DNA from: JAPXSY01 sp034003585 | GTDB lineage: Bacteria > Verrucomicrobiota > Kiritimatiellia > RFP12 > UBA1067 | Assembly (NCBI GenBank): GCA_034003585.1 | Contig: JAVEYH010000002.1 | Coordinates: 1-64,000, forward strand | DNA: 64,000 nucleotides | Reading direction: 5' to 3' | In this document: piece after piece, positions 52,501-61,583 of the stretch | Layout of the letters: each line of letters starts with the position of its first letter | How positions within the stretch are numbered: position 1 is the first letter of the stretch | Program-made: the position numbers and the translations under genes | Notes under the pieces: model-generated | Seen by the model: only the letters and a program-made list of their open reading frames with translations | Database searches by the model: none | What the model was told of the DNA's origin: nothing

Positions 52501-54802
52501 CGCGCGCGGGACGCAGCATCGAGACGCCGGGGCCGACGGTTACGGTGTTCGCCGCGTCGCCATGGGCCACGGACATCGAAAGGTTGGCCCCGCTTCCGGA
52601 CGGCGCGATCTCCAGCGTGCCGCCGTTGATCGTCACCGGGCCGTATCCGAACGGCGTGCCGCCGGTTCCCTGCGCGGTCAGCGTTCCCGCGTTAAGGACC
52701 GAGGCGCCGGTATACCCGTTGTCCGCGAGGAACCGGAGCAGTCCGGGGCCGCTCTTGATCAGGCCACCGTCAACCGTGCCGCCGGTCGCGTTGGTGAAAC
52801 CCTGATTGAAGGTCGTCGTGCTGCCGACGGTCGCCGCCTCGACGCGCGCGCCCCCTTCCCGGACGTTATAGCGGTGGTACGCGCCTGCCACGGAGGTCCG
52901 GGATCCGAGAAACCGCAGCAGACCGCCGTCGAAATTCACGAACGTCGGGTGGGCCTCCTGCGACCCCACCGTTCCGAAGCCGCCCTGCATGATCAGCGTG
53001 CCGCCCGCCAGCGTGACCGTACCGGTGCTGGTGGTGCCGGCGGCTCCGTTTGACATCACGACCAGCCCGTCGGTGGTGACCTGCGCGTCATTCGTCACCA
53101 CCAGCGAATGGGTCTTGCCGTCGCTGGCGATGCGCGTGTTGGCGTTCGCGATGTTCACGACCGCCGTGCCGCATGCCAGCAGGCCGAGCCCCTGACAGTG
53201 CTGGATATAGCCGATGTTCATGGTGCCGCCGCTGACCGTGACGAAGATATCGTTGGTGTTGATGTTTCCCAGCGTGTTCTTGAAAAACGTGGCGCCGCCG
53301 GTCTGCAGATAGCGCCCCGTGCCTCCCAGCGCGCTGTCGAACAGGTGGGTCCCGCCGCGGATCTCGACCGGGTACCCCGGCGAGACCGTCAACGTCGCGC
53401 CCGTGCTGCTGCCGCCGTTGAACACCACCCGGGCACCCGCGTTCTGCGTGAACCCGCCGCCGGAGAACGTCCCGCCCGCGATTTCGAGCGTGCCCGCCGA
53501 AACCGTGACCGCCGCGTTCGTGGTGCGGAGCGCGCCCAGCGCCAGCGTCGACTCCTGCGTTTTGGTGATCGCGCCCGAACCGTAAAGCGGCGTGTCGTTG
53601 GTCTCGCTCTCCGTGGTGTTGAGTTCAAGGGCCGAGCCGGATTCAAGGCGGATCTGCGCGGTGTTCGCCAAAAGGGTTCCGAGTGTGCCGCCCGTGACCG
53701 CCAGTTTGCCCCCGTCCACCACCGTCGGCCCGGCGTACGTTTGGGTGTTTGTGACCGTCATCGTGCCGGTCCCGGCTTTCGTCAGGCCGCCCGCCCCTGT
53801 AAAAACGTTGGCCAGCGAGAACGAGTCGTTTTTCCACCCCAACTCCAGCGTGACGGGACCGTTCTCCGTATCCGCAAGGGTGAAGTCATTGGTGACCAGG
53901 AGGGTGCCGATGCGAAACGTGCCGATCCCCGGCGCGAAGGTCAGGTTCAGCCCCGGGAATCGCGCGTCGAACGTCACATTCTGCAGCGTGTTGGAATTCC
54001 CAGCCACAAAGGTCCCGGCCTCTTTGAAAGAGAACGTTCCCCCGCCGTAGCACATGCCGGAGAACAGGCGTGTGGCCCCGTTCAGCCAGAATTGGATCGT
54101 GCTGGAGTGGTTGGTGAGCACGCCGCTGCCCGTCAAGGCCCCAATGTTGTCGGTCTTGTTCGCCTGATCAACCGTGCCGCCCGCCTGAATGTCGAGAACC
54201 GCGTAATTATTGATCTGGTTGTTCCCTCCGCACCGCAGCACGGCGCCATTTCCCACGGTGATCGTGCCGCTGCCGACATTCAATCCGTCGCTGTTGTCTT
54301 TGAACCGGAGGTCCAGCAGCCCGTTTTCCACCGTCAGGCCCGACGGCACGGTCAAATATTTCTCCAGCCGCAGCGTGCCCGTCCCCGCTTTTGAGATTGC
54401 CGTGCCGGCTGCGGGCGAGAGGGTCAGCGCCACCGTGGCGGTAACGGCGTTTCCCTCGACCGTGACCAACGCGGGGTTGCCGTTGTTGTTGAGCGTCACG
54501 GTGCTGTTCGTGAACAGGGTATCCGCGCCGGAGACGTACAGTCCGCCAAGCGTCAGCCCGGCGACATTCTGGTCGACCCGCGCCGGCACCCCGTTGGTGA
54601 AGTAGGCCGTAAACCCCGCGCCGGCGGCGTACGCGCCGCCCTCCCAGTTGACCAGGTCACCCCATGCCCCGTCCCCGGAGGCCGTCCACACGCCGTCCGC
54701 AGCCGAAAGCGAACCGGCCGCCAGCGCGAGCGCCGCGATCTTTCGTCCGAATCCCGGCACCGCGATACGGATCCCGCGAGTGAAAAAACTTGTCTTGACC
54801 AT
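49520..54802 (-). CDS. Giant secreted protein with autotransporter-associated beta-strand repeats
   Basis: The 1760-residue protein has a signal sequence (cleavage near 40 after SLSA). It begins with GDGAWGDLVNWEGG and is built from many PATR repeats of the form KxGxGTLTLSGxNTYxGxTxV, for example near SLVKTGNGTLTLSGLNTYSG and TLVKVGGGTLALSGANTYLG. A LamG/concanavalin-like domain (about 1290-1510) is inserted near the C-terminus. There is no C-terminal autotransporter barrel. The protein ends HDLGTILLFR, like the 944-residue protein. An AGGAAAGG ribosome binding site precedes the ATG at 54802; a TTG seven codons upstream is less likely. Probable cell-surface or secreted adhesin, role unproven. 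Confidence 0.82.
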   Translation of the reverse strand: MVKTSFFTRGIRIAVPGFGRKIAALALAAGSLSAADGVWTASGDGAWGDLVNWEGGAYAAGAGFTAYFTNGVPARVDQNVAGLTLGGLYVSGADTLFTNSTVTLNNNGNPALVTVEGNAVTATVALTLSPAAGTAISKAGTGTLRLEKYLTVPSGLTVENGLLDLRFKDNSDGLNVGSGTITVGNGAVLRCGGNNQINNYAVLDIQAGGTVDQANKTDNIGALTGSGVLTNHSSTIQFWLNGATRLFSGMCYGGGTFSFKEAGTFVAGNSNTLQNVTFDARFPGLNLTFAPGIGTFRIGTLLVTNDFTLADTENGPVTLELGWKNDSFSLANVFTGAGGLTKAGTGTMTVTNTQTYAGPTVVDGGKLAVTGGTLGTLLANTAQIRLESGSALELNTTESETNDTPLYGSGAITKTQESTLALGALRTTNAAVTVSAGTLEIAGGTFSGGGFTQNAGARVVFNGGSSTGATLTVSPGYPVEIRGGTHLFDSALGGTGRYLQTGGATFFKNTLGNINTNDIFVTVSGGTMNIGYIQHCQGLGLLACGTAVVNIANANTRIASDGKTHSLVVTNDAQVTTDGLVVMSNGAAGTTSTGTVTLAGGTLIMQGGFGTVGSQEAHPTFVNFDGGLLRFLGSRTSVAGAYHRYNVREGGARVEAATVGSTTTFNQGFTNATGGTVDGGLIKSGPGLLRFLADNGYTGASVLNAGTLTAQGTGGTPFGYGPVTINGGTLEIAPSGSGANLSMSVAHGDAANTVTVGPGVSMLRPARGSQSSLSVTLGAAGAAENSVLKRDTYGVLAIWPGAGTATLGGTEKVLVNGGVATVNGMVPAVFGIHNDDRRSCDFLTYDATDGFSVAAYTSGLGGGDTSIANVTANASTDSVHVHALRVHNGAVLTVNSGQTLTVGDGVNPAGVILNNSSGVTAGLNGGTLDFGTSEGVIIYNLRRSNQFGPTLGSVIAGSNGLTLAGGGPDEDLQLTASANTYTGPTRIMAGRVSLANSRGFSDGDVYIYGNEAWGGQFRVTFTGNVTNALHLAGVGAGASQPLGAVVFERDSEISGPVELMRDARVSVSILAAAIGTFSGPITGPGGLEVGCPGTAFAGIIRLTGSNTYTGGTRVSRGTLEIAAPQALAPGPVVVNDGVLMFTLNGDATITNAIRGTGRVVQNGAGTLTLTDAEPFGGTFEVQAGALVVEGADSAMRTASVNGLLDLNGEGLASGALEGGGVVSNSAAGDATLTVGADGAGSRFWGAIRDGEGAVSLVKTGNGTLTLSGLNTYSGATTIEAGTLRLQGTQTELPTNGLAYRLDAARADLLTLDGSNVTMWADASGAGVHFTQDVSVLQPVLVTNASSGLPAVRFGGRTNCLIASKSALSRSVFVVNEVRGYRDNGGLWGGYGQDISIRQSNLTSWIHPGNGNDFSCGGRMFVNDTEDRVFAAGAPHVLAALAETPRTWVAAIGDCRPYSGTLFRSYQGDVNEVAVYSTALSLSDAYSVTECLRYKWLGLECAFPTNVLPDATALLVSEGGTLDLNGLDQEVGSLEGAGGIANGSGRGATFTVGNDNRSTLFSGVISGSNTLVKVGGGTLALSGANTYLGDTRVSGGILKLDGGSLASGGTVTVGAGATFDVNGQPQTLAGIGGSGTISGCDSLTVTETVAPGGVGEVGTLALDGSPVFDGCTLLVDTRENGLTDTLSVAGDLDLSTLTLVIGDVSRMAGYSYEIVACSGNLTGTFAATPNLPGTWVVQYDTTPGAGKVTLVHDLGTILLFR

Positions 54803-54862
54803 ACTCAACCGCCTTTCCTGCAAGAATCACCACATCCATTTTCGTTTGATTACGAAGGCAAA

Positions 54863-54891
54863 AGGATACCCCAAAAGGGGGCGTGTGCCAA
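54863..54891 (-). promoter_or_regulatory. Candidate promoter of the giant repeat protein
   Basis: On the minus strand TTGGCA (54886-54891), 17 bp, TATCCT (54863-54868), 60 bases before the ATG. Confidence 0.5.
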
Positions 54892-54921
54892 GCCGGTTGC
54901 GGCGAAAAACAGCTTTATGCT

Positions 54922-54950
54922 TTTACTCCACACCCCCCTTCTGCTATAAG
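54922..54950 (+). promoter_or_regulatory. Candidate promoter of smc
   Basis: TTTACT at 54922-54927, 17 bp, TATAAG at 54945-54950, 61 bases before the GTG start. Confidence 0.55.
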
Positions 54951-55011
54951 AAGCGTGTATTGCGACGGCTGAAAGGAACCTTGCCGTCAATCCGGCTCTC
55001 CGAGGTTTTCC

Positions 55012-58000
55012 GTGTATCTAAAACAGATTGAACTGACCGGTTTCAAGAGCTTTGCGGACAAGACCCGCCTGCAGTTCGAGCCCGGCATGATTGCGATTGT
55101 CGGGCCCAACGGCTGCGGCAAAAGCAATGTCTCGGACGCGATCCGCTGGGTATTGGGCGAACAGCGCCCCACCGCCTTGCGTTGCGCCAAGATGCCGGAC
55201 GTGGTGTTCAACGGCACGGATTCGCGCAAGCCGCTCGGCATGGCTGAGGTTTCCATCACCTTCGCGGACTGCGACGGGATCCTGGAAACCGAGTTCAACG
55301 AGGTAACCGTCACCCGCCGTGTCTTCCGTTCCGGCGAAGGCCAGTACTTCATCAACAAGACCCCCTGTCGCCTTAAGGATGTCCACCGTCTTTTCATGGG
55401 GACGGGCATCGGCACGACCTCCTATTCGGTGATGGCCCAAGGCCAGATCGACGTCATCCTCTCCTCGCGGCCGGAAGACCGCCGCGCCGTTTTCGAGGAG
55501 GCGGCCGGCATCACGAAATTCAAGGCCGACCGCAAAGAGGCGCTGCGCAAGATCGAGCAGACCGAGGCCAACCTGCTGCGGCTCGCCGATGTCATCCGGG
55601 AGGTGAAGCGCCAGATCGGCACGCTGCAGCGGCAGGCCGGCAAAGCCCAGAAGTACAAGGAACTGCGCGATGAGCTGCGCGGCCTCGACCTCTTCCTGAC
55701 GCGCCGGCGCCTCGCCGCGCTGGACATCCGCATCCGCGAGCTGGACACCTCGATCCACGCGCTGAACGAACAGTGGGTCTCCCATCAGGAGTTCGTGGCC
55801 GAGGCGGAGGCGGAGTCCTCCCGCATCCACGGGCTGATCCATGAGACTGAGGAGCGGATCGCGGACCTGACCGAACAGGCGGCGCAGGCCGACAACCGTT
55901 ACATCCGCGCCCAGGAGGTCATCAAGGTCAACGAGCAGCGCATCGCCGAATACCGCGCCTGGGCGGAGCGCGACAACCGTGAGATTTCCGAGACCCGGAC
56001 GCAGATCGAACAGCTCCGCCTGCAACAGGAATCGCTCGCGCAGAAGCGGTTGCTCCTGCGGCAGACCGAGGAAGTCGAACAGAACGCGCTGAAAGAGGCG
56101 CAGGCCCGGTTCGACGCGCACCGGCTGCAGATCGAACAGACGCGCGGGCAGCTCCAGCAGGACCGGCAGAAATCGGTCGAGTGCGAACGCCGCACCGCTC
56201 AGATCCAGCAGGAACTGGCGGCCATGGAGGCGCGGCAGCGCGAGCTGCTCATGAAGCGGGACCGCCTTGCCGCCGAACACGGCCAGGTGCAAGAGACGTT
56301 GGCGGCCGCGGAACACGCCTGCGCCGAGGTCCGGGCCCGCCTTGACACGCATACGGCTGAAGTCGCCGCGGCGGACGAGCGTTACGAAACGCTCGACACC
56401 GAACGGGCGGCCGTGACGGAAGAGCTGCATGCCTTGCAGACCGAGTCCGCGCGTCTCCAGTCCGAGGCCGCGGCCAAACGGGCGCAACTCGAGTTGCTGA
56501 AAGACGCGGGCGAGATTCGCGACGCCTATGCGCCGGGCTCGCAACTCTTGCTGGACCCCGCCAACCCGTTGGGACTCGAACCGCAAACCGTGCTCGGCCC
56601 GTTGGCGGAGATGTTCAACGCGCCGCCGGACCTGCGCCTCGCGCTGGAAGCCGCCTTGCGCGCCTGGCTCGACGCCGTAATCGTGCGCGACGCCGGGGCC
56701 GCGCGACGCATCTTCGAGATGCTGCTCGCCCGCGGCACCCCCGCGGCCGCGCGCATCATCGCCGCCTCGGTTGACGGGCCGGGCGACCGCACCGACACGC
56801 CTCCGCCCCCCCCGGGTCCGGGCCTCACGCCGCTGTTGGACCGCGTCACGGTCGAAAAGCCGTTTGCCGGTGCGGCGCGCCGTCTGTTGGGGACCGTCTT
56901 TCTGGCGGAGTCGCGGGAGGCTGTGCCGGAAGCCGTACCCGCCGGGTGTAGCATCGTCACACGCGACGGCGTGATCGCGCATGCCGACGGGTGCGCGGAG
57001 CTGTGGATGCCGGACAGCCCGGTCTCCAGCCCGCTCGCCCGCAAGCTGCTCGCCACCGAAACCGCCGACCAGCTCACGGTGCTGGAAACAACGCTCAGGA
57101 CCACCCGGACCCGCCAAGAGCAGTTGGCGGCGCGTTCGTCCGAACTCAGTCTCCACCTGACCCAGATGCGGAAAACGCTGGATGAGAACCGGCGCCGCGC
57201 CGCGCAGGCGGAAGGCGAGCACCAGAGCGTTTCCCGTGATGCGGAGCGGGCCCGCGCCCGTCTGGACCAGGTCTCCCGCGAGCTGAACGCGCTCACTGAA
57301 CAGACTTCCGGGGATGAGGGGATCTGTGCCGCGCGCACAGACGAGCTGGACGGGCTCACGGCCACGCGCGCCCGCTTGCTGGAGCGCATCGCCGAGAACT
57401 CGACCCTGCTGCAGGAGCGGGAGGGCGTCTTCGGCGAACTCAGCCACGCCCTCACCGAATGCCGGATCCGGGTTTCCAGCGTGTCGCAGCAGATCGAACA
57501 CGCCGCGTCCCAGGAAGAGGCCGTCCAGACGCGCATGGACGAACTCGACCGCACGTTGCAGGGCCGGAACCGCGGCGTGATGTCGTACGACGAAAGCATC
57601 GGACGCCTCACGCAGGAGATCGCCTCCCTGGAGGCCAACCTCGACCCTATGCGGATCACGGCCGAAACGCTCCACCTGAAGATCGAGGAGACGCGCCGCG
57701 AACGCGCCACCCGCCAGCGCGAGCTGGAGAAGACCGACGCCACCCTGACCGAGCGCCGCCGCGCGCTCGAAGCCGCGCGCGAACAGCGCAGCCGCGCGGA
57801 GATCGATCTCGCCGAATCGCGGATGCGCCGACAGAACCATCTGGACCACATCTACAACGAATACGGCCTCTCGCCCGAGGAACTGATCGCCCATGCGGAC
57901 CCCGCCTGGCCGGAGGGCGGACCGCCGCCGGTTCCCGAGATCGAGGCGCGCGCGGCATCCCTCACCGCCGACATCCAGGCGCTTGGCCCCGTGAACCTGG

Positions 58001-58719
58001 TGGCGATCGAGGAGTACAAGGAGCTGGAGGAGCGGTACACCTTCCTCAAGGCCCAGGAGGAGGATCTGCTCAAGTCCAAAGAGCAGATCCTGGAACTGAT
58101 CGCCATGATCAACAAGAAATCGGGCGAGATGTTCCAGTCCACCTTCGATCAGGCCAACGCCCATTTCGACACGATGTTCACCCGGCTCTTCAACGGCGGC
58201 CAGGCCAAGCTCGTGCTGCTGGAAAACGCCGAGGATCCGCTCGAGTGCGGCATCGACATCATCGCCCGCCCGCCCGGCAAACGGCCGCAGTCAGTGACCC
58301 TGCTCTCCGGCGGCGAACGCACCATGACCGCGGTGAGCCTGCTCTTCGCGATCTTCCTGATCAAGCCGGCCCCGTTCTGCATGCTCGACGAACTGGATGC
58401 CGCACTGGACGACAGCAACATCGGGCGTTTCGTGCAAACCCTGAAAGACTTCCTGAAACACTCGCAGTTCCTGATCATCACGCACAACCAGCATACCATC
58501 GCCGGTTCGGATATCGTTTACGGCGTGACACAACAGGAGAAGGGCATCTCGAAGATCGTCTCGATGCGCCTCAAGGAGATCGGGGTCAAACCGTTGGCGC
58601 TGGGCGCGCCCGAGCCTGCGGCGGACGCGGTCTCGGCCGCGGAAGAGCCGCGGGCTCGGCGCGGCCGCAAAAAGAAGAGCGGGGACGCCGCCCCCGAGCT
58701 CAGCGCGCCAGCCGAATGA
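55012..58719 (+). CDS. smc: Chromosome segregation/condensation protein SMC
   Basis: The 1235-residue ATPase organises and segregates chromosomes as a dimer with ScpA/ScpB. The N-terminal head has Walker A GPNGCGKSN (32-40) and a Q-loop SVMAQGQID. Two long coiled-coil arms (about 170-500 and 680-1010) flank a hinge (about 515-660). The C-terminal head has signature LLSGGERTMTAVSLL (from about 1097) and Walker B FCMLDELDAALDDSN. A charged tail of about 45 residues (RARRGRKKKSG) follows the head. It starts at a GTG with GAGG seven bases upstream. Its 3' end overlaps the convergent dehydrogenase gene by 20 bp. Confidence 0.96.
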   Translation: MYLKQIELTGFKSFADKTRLQFEPGMIAIVGPNGCGKSNVSDAIRWVLGEQRPTALRCAKMPDVVFNGTDSRKPLGMAEVSITFADCDGILETEFNEVTVTRRVFRSGEGQYFINKTPCRLKDVHRLFMGTGIGTTSYSVMAQGQIDVILSSRPEDRRAVFEEAAGITKFKADRKEALRKIEQTEANLLRLADVIREVKRQIGTLQRQAGKAQKYKELRDELRGLDLFLTRRRLAALDIRIRELDTSIHALNEQWVSHQEFVAEAEAESSRIHGLIHETEERIADLTEQAAQADNRYIRAQEVIKVNEQRIAEYRAWAERDNREISETRTQIEQLRLQQESLAQKRLLLRQTEEVEQNALKEAQARFDAHRLQIEQTRGQLQQDRQKSVECERRTAQIQQELAAMEARQRELLMKRDRLAAEHGQVQETLAAAEHACAEVRARLDTHTAEVAAADERYETLDTERAAVTEELHALQTESARLQSEAAAKRAQLELLKDAGEIRDAYAPGSQLLLDPANPLGLEPQTVLGPLAEMFNAPPDLRLALEAALRAWLDAVIVRDAGAARRIFEMLLARGTPAAARIIAASVDGPGDRTDTPPPPPGPGLTPLLDRVTVEKPFAGAARRLLGTVFLAESREAVPEAVPAGCSIVTRDGVIAHADGCAELWMPDSPVSSPLARKLLATETADQLTVLETTLRTTRTRQEQLAARSSELSLHLTQMRKTLDENRRRAAQAEGEHQSVSRDAERARARLDQVSRELNALTEQTSGDEGICAARTDELDGLTATRARLLERIAENSTLLQEREGVFGELSHALTECRIRVSSVSQQIEHAASQEEAVQTRMDELDRTLQGRNRGVMSYDESIGRLTQEIASLEANLDPMRITAETLHLKIEETRRERATRQRELEKTDATLTERRRALEAAREQRSRAEIDLAESRMRRQNHLDHIYNEYGLSPEELIAHADPAWPEGGPPPVPEIEARAASLTADIQALGPVNLVAIEEYKELEERYTFLKAQEEDLLKSKEQILELIAMINKKSGEMFQSTFDQANAHFDTMFTRLFNGGQAKLVLLENAEDPLECGIDIIARPPGKRPQSVTLLSGGERTMTAVSLLFAIFLIKPAPFCMLDELDAALDDSNIGRFVQTLKDFLKHSQFLIITHNQHTIAGSDIVYGVTQQEKGISKIVSMRLKEIGVKPLALGAPEPAADAVSAAEEPRARRGRKKKSGDAAPELSAPAE

Positions 58720-59860
58720 TCTCCGCAACCTCGTGCGCGCCGAGATCGCCGTATTCGCCGATTTTCGCGCCGCGCGCGGCCAGCCGGTCCGCCACAACCA
58801 CAGCGGCCTCTTCGGCGTCCACGCCATACTCGCCCAGGCGCGTCGGCACGCCAACCTCCCGGAAAAAAGCCTCCATGCGATCAATCGCCTGCGCGGCGCG
58901 CTCCGCCTCCGAACCCTCCGTGATGCCCCAGACACGCGCCGCGCACTGGGCCAGGCGGGCCCGCTTGCGCCGGATCTGATGCCGGTGCACCGCCGGCATG
59001 ATCACGGCCAGCGTGCGTCCGTGATCCATCCCGTACCGTGCCGTCAGTTCGTGTCCGATCATGTGCGTCGCCCAATCCTGCGCCGCGACGCCGCAGCCCA
59101 GAGACCCGTTGAGCGCGACGGTGGCGCACCACATCAGGTTCGCGCGCACCGCGTACGCCTTCGGGTCCTGTTTCACCTTGGGCGCCTCTTCGATCAGGGT
59201 GAGCAGCACCGCCTCGGCCTGCCGCGCCACCAGCGGGGTGTCGTCCGCGCGGCACATGTACTGTTCCATCACATGCGCGAACGTGTCCGCGATCCCGTTC
59301 TCCACCTGCCGCATCGGCAGGGAAAAGGTCGTCTCCGGATCCAGAACCGAAAAGACCGGAAACACGAGCGGCGAACTGAACGCCAGTTTCTCGCGGCTCG
59401 AATCGCGCGTGATCACCGAAAAGCAATTCATCTCCGAACCCGTCGCGGGCAGCGTCATCACCGCGCCCAGCGGCAGTGCGCCCGTCACCGGGCTCCGCCC
59501 CTCCATGACTTCCCACGGGTCGCCTTCACCATACGCCGCCGCCACCGCGATGAACTTCACCGCATCCAGCACGGAACCGCCGCCCACCGCCAGCAGAAAC
59601 CCCACGCCCGCCTGACGCGCCTGCGCGGCCGCCCGCATGCAGGTCTCGTAGCGCGGATTGGGCTCGATGCCGCCGAACTCGCACACGTCATGTCCGGCCA
59701 GCGCGGCCCGGACCTGATCATAGACGCCGTTCCGTTTGACGGACCCGCCGCCGTACACCAGCATGACCGGCACGTCTGCCGGAACCTCCTCGCGCACCCG
59801 CGCGATCATCCCCTTGCCGAACCGGATCCGCACCGGATTGAAATACGTGAAGTTTTCCAT
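58700..59860 (-). CDS. Iron-containing alcohol dehydrogenase (YqhD/BDH type)
   Basis: NAD(P)H-dependent reduction of aldehydes to alcohols, or the reverse. The 386-residue group III dehydrogenase has GGGSVKRNGVYDQV, the nucleotide-binding GGGSVLDAVKFIA, and the metal ligands in DTFAHVMEQY, HMIGHELTA and GMDHGRTLAVIMPA. The match to butanol dehydrogenase / YqhD is better than to the propanediol type. Last gene of the operon running in from 64000, 37 bp behind the acyl-CoA ligase. The ATG at 59860 begins the conserved MENFTYFNPVRIRFG. Confidence 0.92.
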   Translation of the reverse strand: MENFTYFNPVRIRFGKGMIARVREEVPADVPVMLVYGGGSVKRNGVYDQVRAALAGHDVCEFGGIEPNPRYETCMRAAAQARQAGVGFLLAVGGGSVLDAVKFIAVAAAYGEGDPWEVMEGRSPVTGALPLGAVMTLPATGSEMNCFSVITRDSSREKLAFSSPLVFPVFSVLDPETTFSLPMRQVENGIADTFAHVMEQYMCRADDTPLVARQAEAVLLTLIEEAPKVKQDPKAYAVRANLMWCATVALNGSLGCGVAAQDWATHMIGHELTARYGMDHGRTLAVIMPAVHRHQIRRKRARLAQCAARVWGITEGSEAERAAQAIDRMEAFFREVGVPTRLGEYGVDAEEAAVVVADRLAARGAKIGEYGDLGAHEVAEIIRLAR

Positions 59861-59897
59861 GGTTTTTTCTTTCTTTTCCGCCGGACGCTTGTGTCGG

Positions 59898-61568
59898 CTA
59901 TTCCGCGTTGCGCTGATCCCGTTCCCGGATCTGCACGCGGCGGATCTTGCCGCTGATCGTTTTCGGCAGCTCCGGCACAAATTCCACGCGGCGCGGATAT
60001 TTGTACGGTGCCGTGACGCGTTTGACATGCTCCTGCAGCGCGCCCGCCAGCGCATCGGAGGGCTCAACCCCCTTGGCAAGAACCACCGTGGCCTTGACCA
60101 CCTGACCGCGGTCCGGGTCCGGCACGCCCGTCACCGCGCACTCCAGCACGGCGGGATGCTCCAGCAGCGCGCTTTCCACCTCGAAGGGTCCGATGCGGTA
60201 CCCGGAGCTCTTGATCACGTCATCCGCCCGACCCACAAACCAGAAGTACCCGTCCTCATCGCGCCAGGCCATGTCGCCGGTGTAATAGACCCCATCATGC
60301 CACACCCGGCGCGTCAGCTCGGGATCGCGATAGTAGCCGGTGAACATGCCGAGCGGCCTGGAGCGTTCCGTGCGGATCACCAGTTGCCCCTCCTCGCCCA
60401 CTTCGCACGGCCGGCCGTCATGCCGGATGAGGTCCAAGTCATATCCCGGCGCGGCACAGCCCATGGACCCGGGCTTGGGCGTCATCCACGGGAAGGTGCC
60501 CGCCACCACCGTCAGCTCCGTCTGGCCGTACGCCTCATACAGCTTCAGCCCCGTGGCCTCGAGAAACCGCTGATAGACCTCGGGATTGAGCGGCTCGCCG
60601 GCCACCACACACCGGGTGAGCGCCGAAAAATCGTAGCGCGTCAGATCCTCTTTGATGAAATACCGGTACATGGTGGGCGGCGCGCAGAAGGTGGTGACGC
60701 GGTAGCGTTCGATGACCCGCAACACCGCCTCGGCGTGAAAACGGTCCATATCATACACCATGACCGCGCAACCGCACAGCCACTGGCCGTAGATCTTGCC
60801 CCACGCGGCTTTGGCCCACCCGGTTTCCGCCAGCGTCAGGTGCAAGCCGCCCGGCGCGCACCCCTGCCAGTAACGGGCCGTCACCACATGCCCGAAAGGA
60901 TACAGGAAATCATGCTGCACCATTTTCGGCATGCCGGTCGTGCCGGAGGTGAAGTAGAGCAGCATCGGATCGCAGGCCCCGGTATCCCGCGCGCAGAGCG
61001 CCGCCTCCAGCGGCTCCGGCGAGGCCCGGCCGCACGCGGCGTTGAAATCCGTCCAGCCGGAACCGTCGTCCCCGCCGTTCACCAGTGCCCGCGCCCTCAC
61101 CGGCGCTTCCGCGACCGCCGCATCCACCGCCGCGCGGATCGCGGGTTCGTTGACGCACAGGATCATGCTGACTCCGGCCGCGCGGATGCGGTACGCGACA
61201 TCCTTCCGGGTCAGTTGGTTGGTGGCCGGGATCGCCACGGCCCCCAGCCGGCACAACCCCATCAGCGCGAACCAATACTCGTAGCGCCGTTTCAGGATCA
61301 GCATCACGGCATCCCCGCGTCGGATGCCCGCCGCCGCGAACACGCGGGCCGCCCGGTTGCTGGCGCGCGCGATGTCGCGCAGGGTGAAAACCCGCTCGTT
61401 CCCCTGATCGTCGCACCAGACCATCGCGCGCCGACCGGGATCCTCCGCCGCCACCGAATCCACCACATCAAAGGCGAAATTGAAGCGTTCGGGCACGTTC
61501 AGACGAAATTCCCGGTAGAACGCCTCATACGAATCGAACACCGTCTGACTCAGCCACGCCTCCCGCAT
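59898..61568 (-). CDS. AMP-forming acyl-CoA synthetase (acetyl-/medium-chain type)
   Basis: The 556-residue adenylating enzyme converts a carboxylate, ATP and CoA to acyl-CoA, or the reverse direction with AMP and PPi. The core motifs are LLYFTSGTTGMPKMV, LYEAYGQTELT, YYTGDMAWRDEDGYFWFVGR and the catalytic lysine in KTISGKIRR. An N-terminal extension similar to medium-chain acyl-CoA ligases suggests a short or branched-chain acid. It lies 15 bp behind the XRE-cupin regulator, in one operon with a 2-oxoacid:ferredoxin oxidoreductase. Confidence 0.93.
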   Translation of the reverse strand: MREAWLSQTVFDSYEAFYREFRLNVPERFNFAFDVVDSVAAEDPGRRAMVWCDDQGNERVFTLRDIARASNRAARVFAAAGIRRGDAVMLILKRRYEYWFALMGLCRLGAVAIPATNQLTRKDVAYRIRAAGVSMILCVNEPAIRAAVDAAVAEAPVRARALVNGGDDGSGWTDFNAACGRASPEPLEAALCARDTGACDPMLLYFTSGTTGMPKMVQHDFLYPFGHVVTARYWQGCAPGGLHLTLAETGWAKAAWGKIYGQWLCGCAVMVYDMDRFHAEAVLRVIERYRVTTFCAPPTMYRYFIKEDLTRYDFSALTRCVVAGEPLNPEVYQRFLEATGLKLYEAYGQTELTVVAGTFPWMTPKPGSMGCAAPGYDLDLIRHDGRPCEVGEEGQLVIRTERSRPLGMFTGYYRDPELTRRVWHDGVYYTGDMAWRDEDGYFWFVGRADDVIKSSGYRIGPFEVESALLEHPAVLECAVTGVPDPDRGQVVKATVVLAKGVEPSDALAGALQEHVKRVTAPYKYPRRVEFVPELPKTISGKIRRVQIRERDQRNAE

Positions 61569-61583
61569 ACGCCTCCCCTCCGG

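Noticed and set aside
55018..58164. Minus-strand ORF of 1048 codons opposite smc
   Set aside because: A mirror of the smc coiled coil. It has no ribosome binding site or family match.
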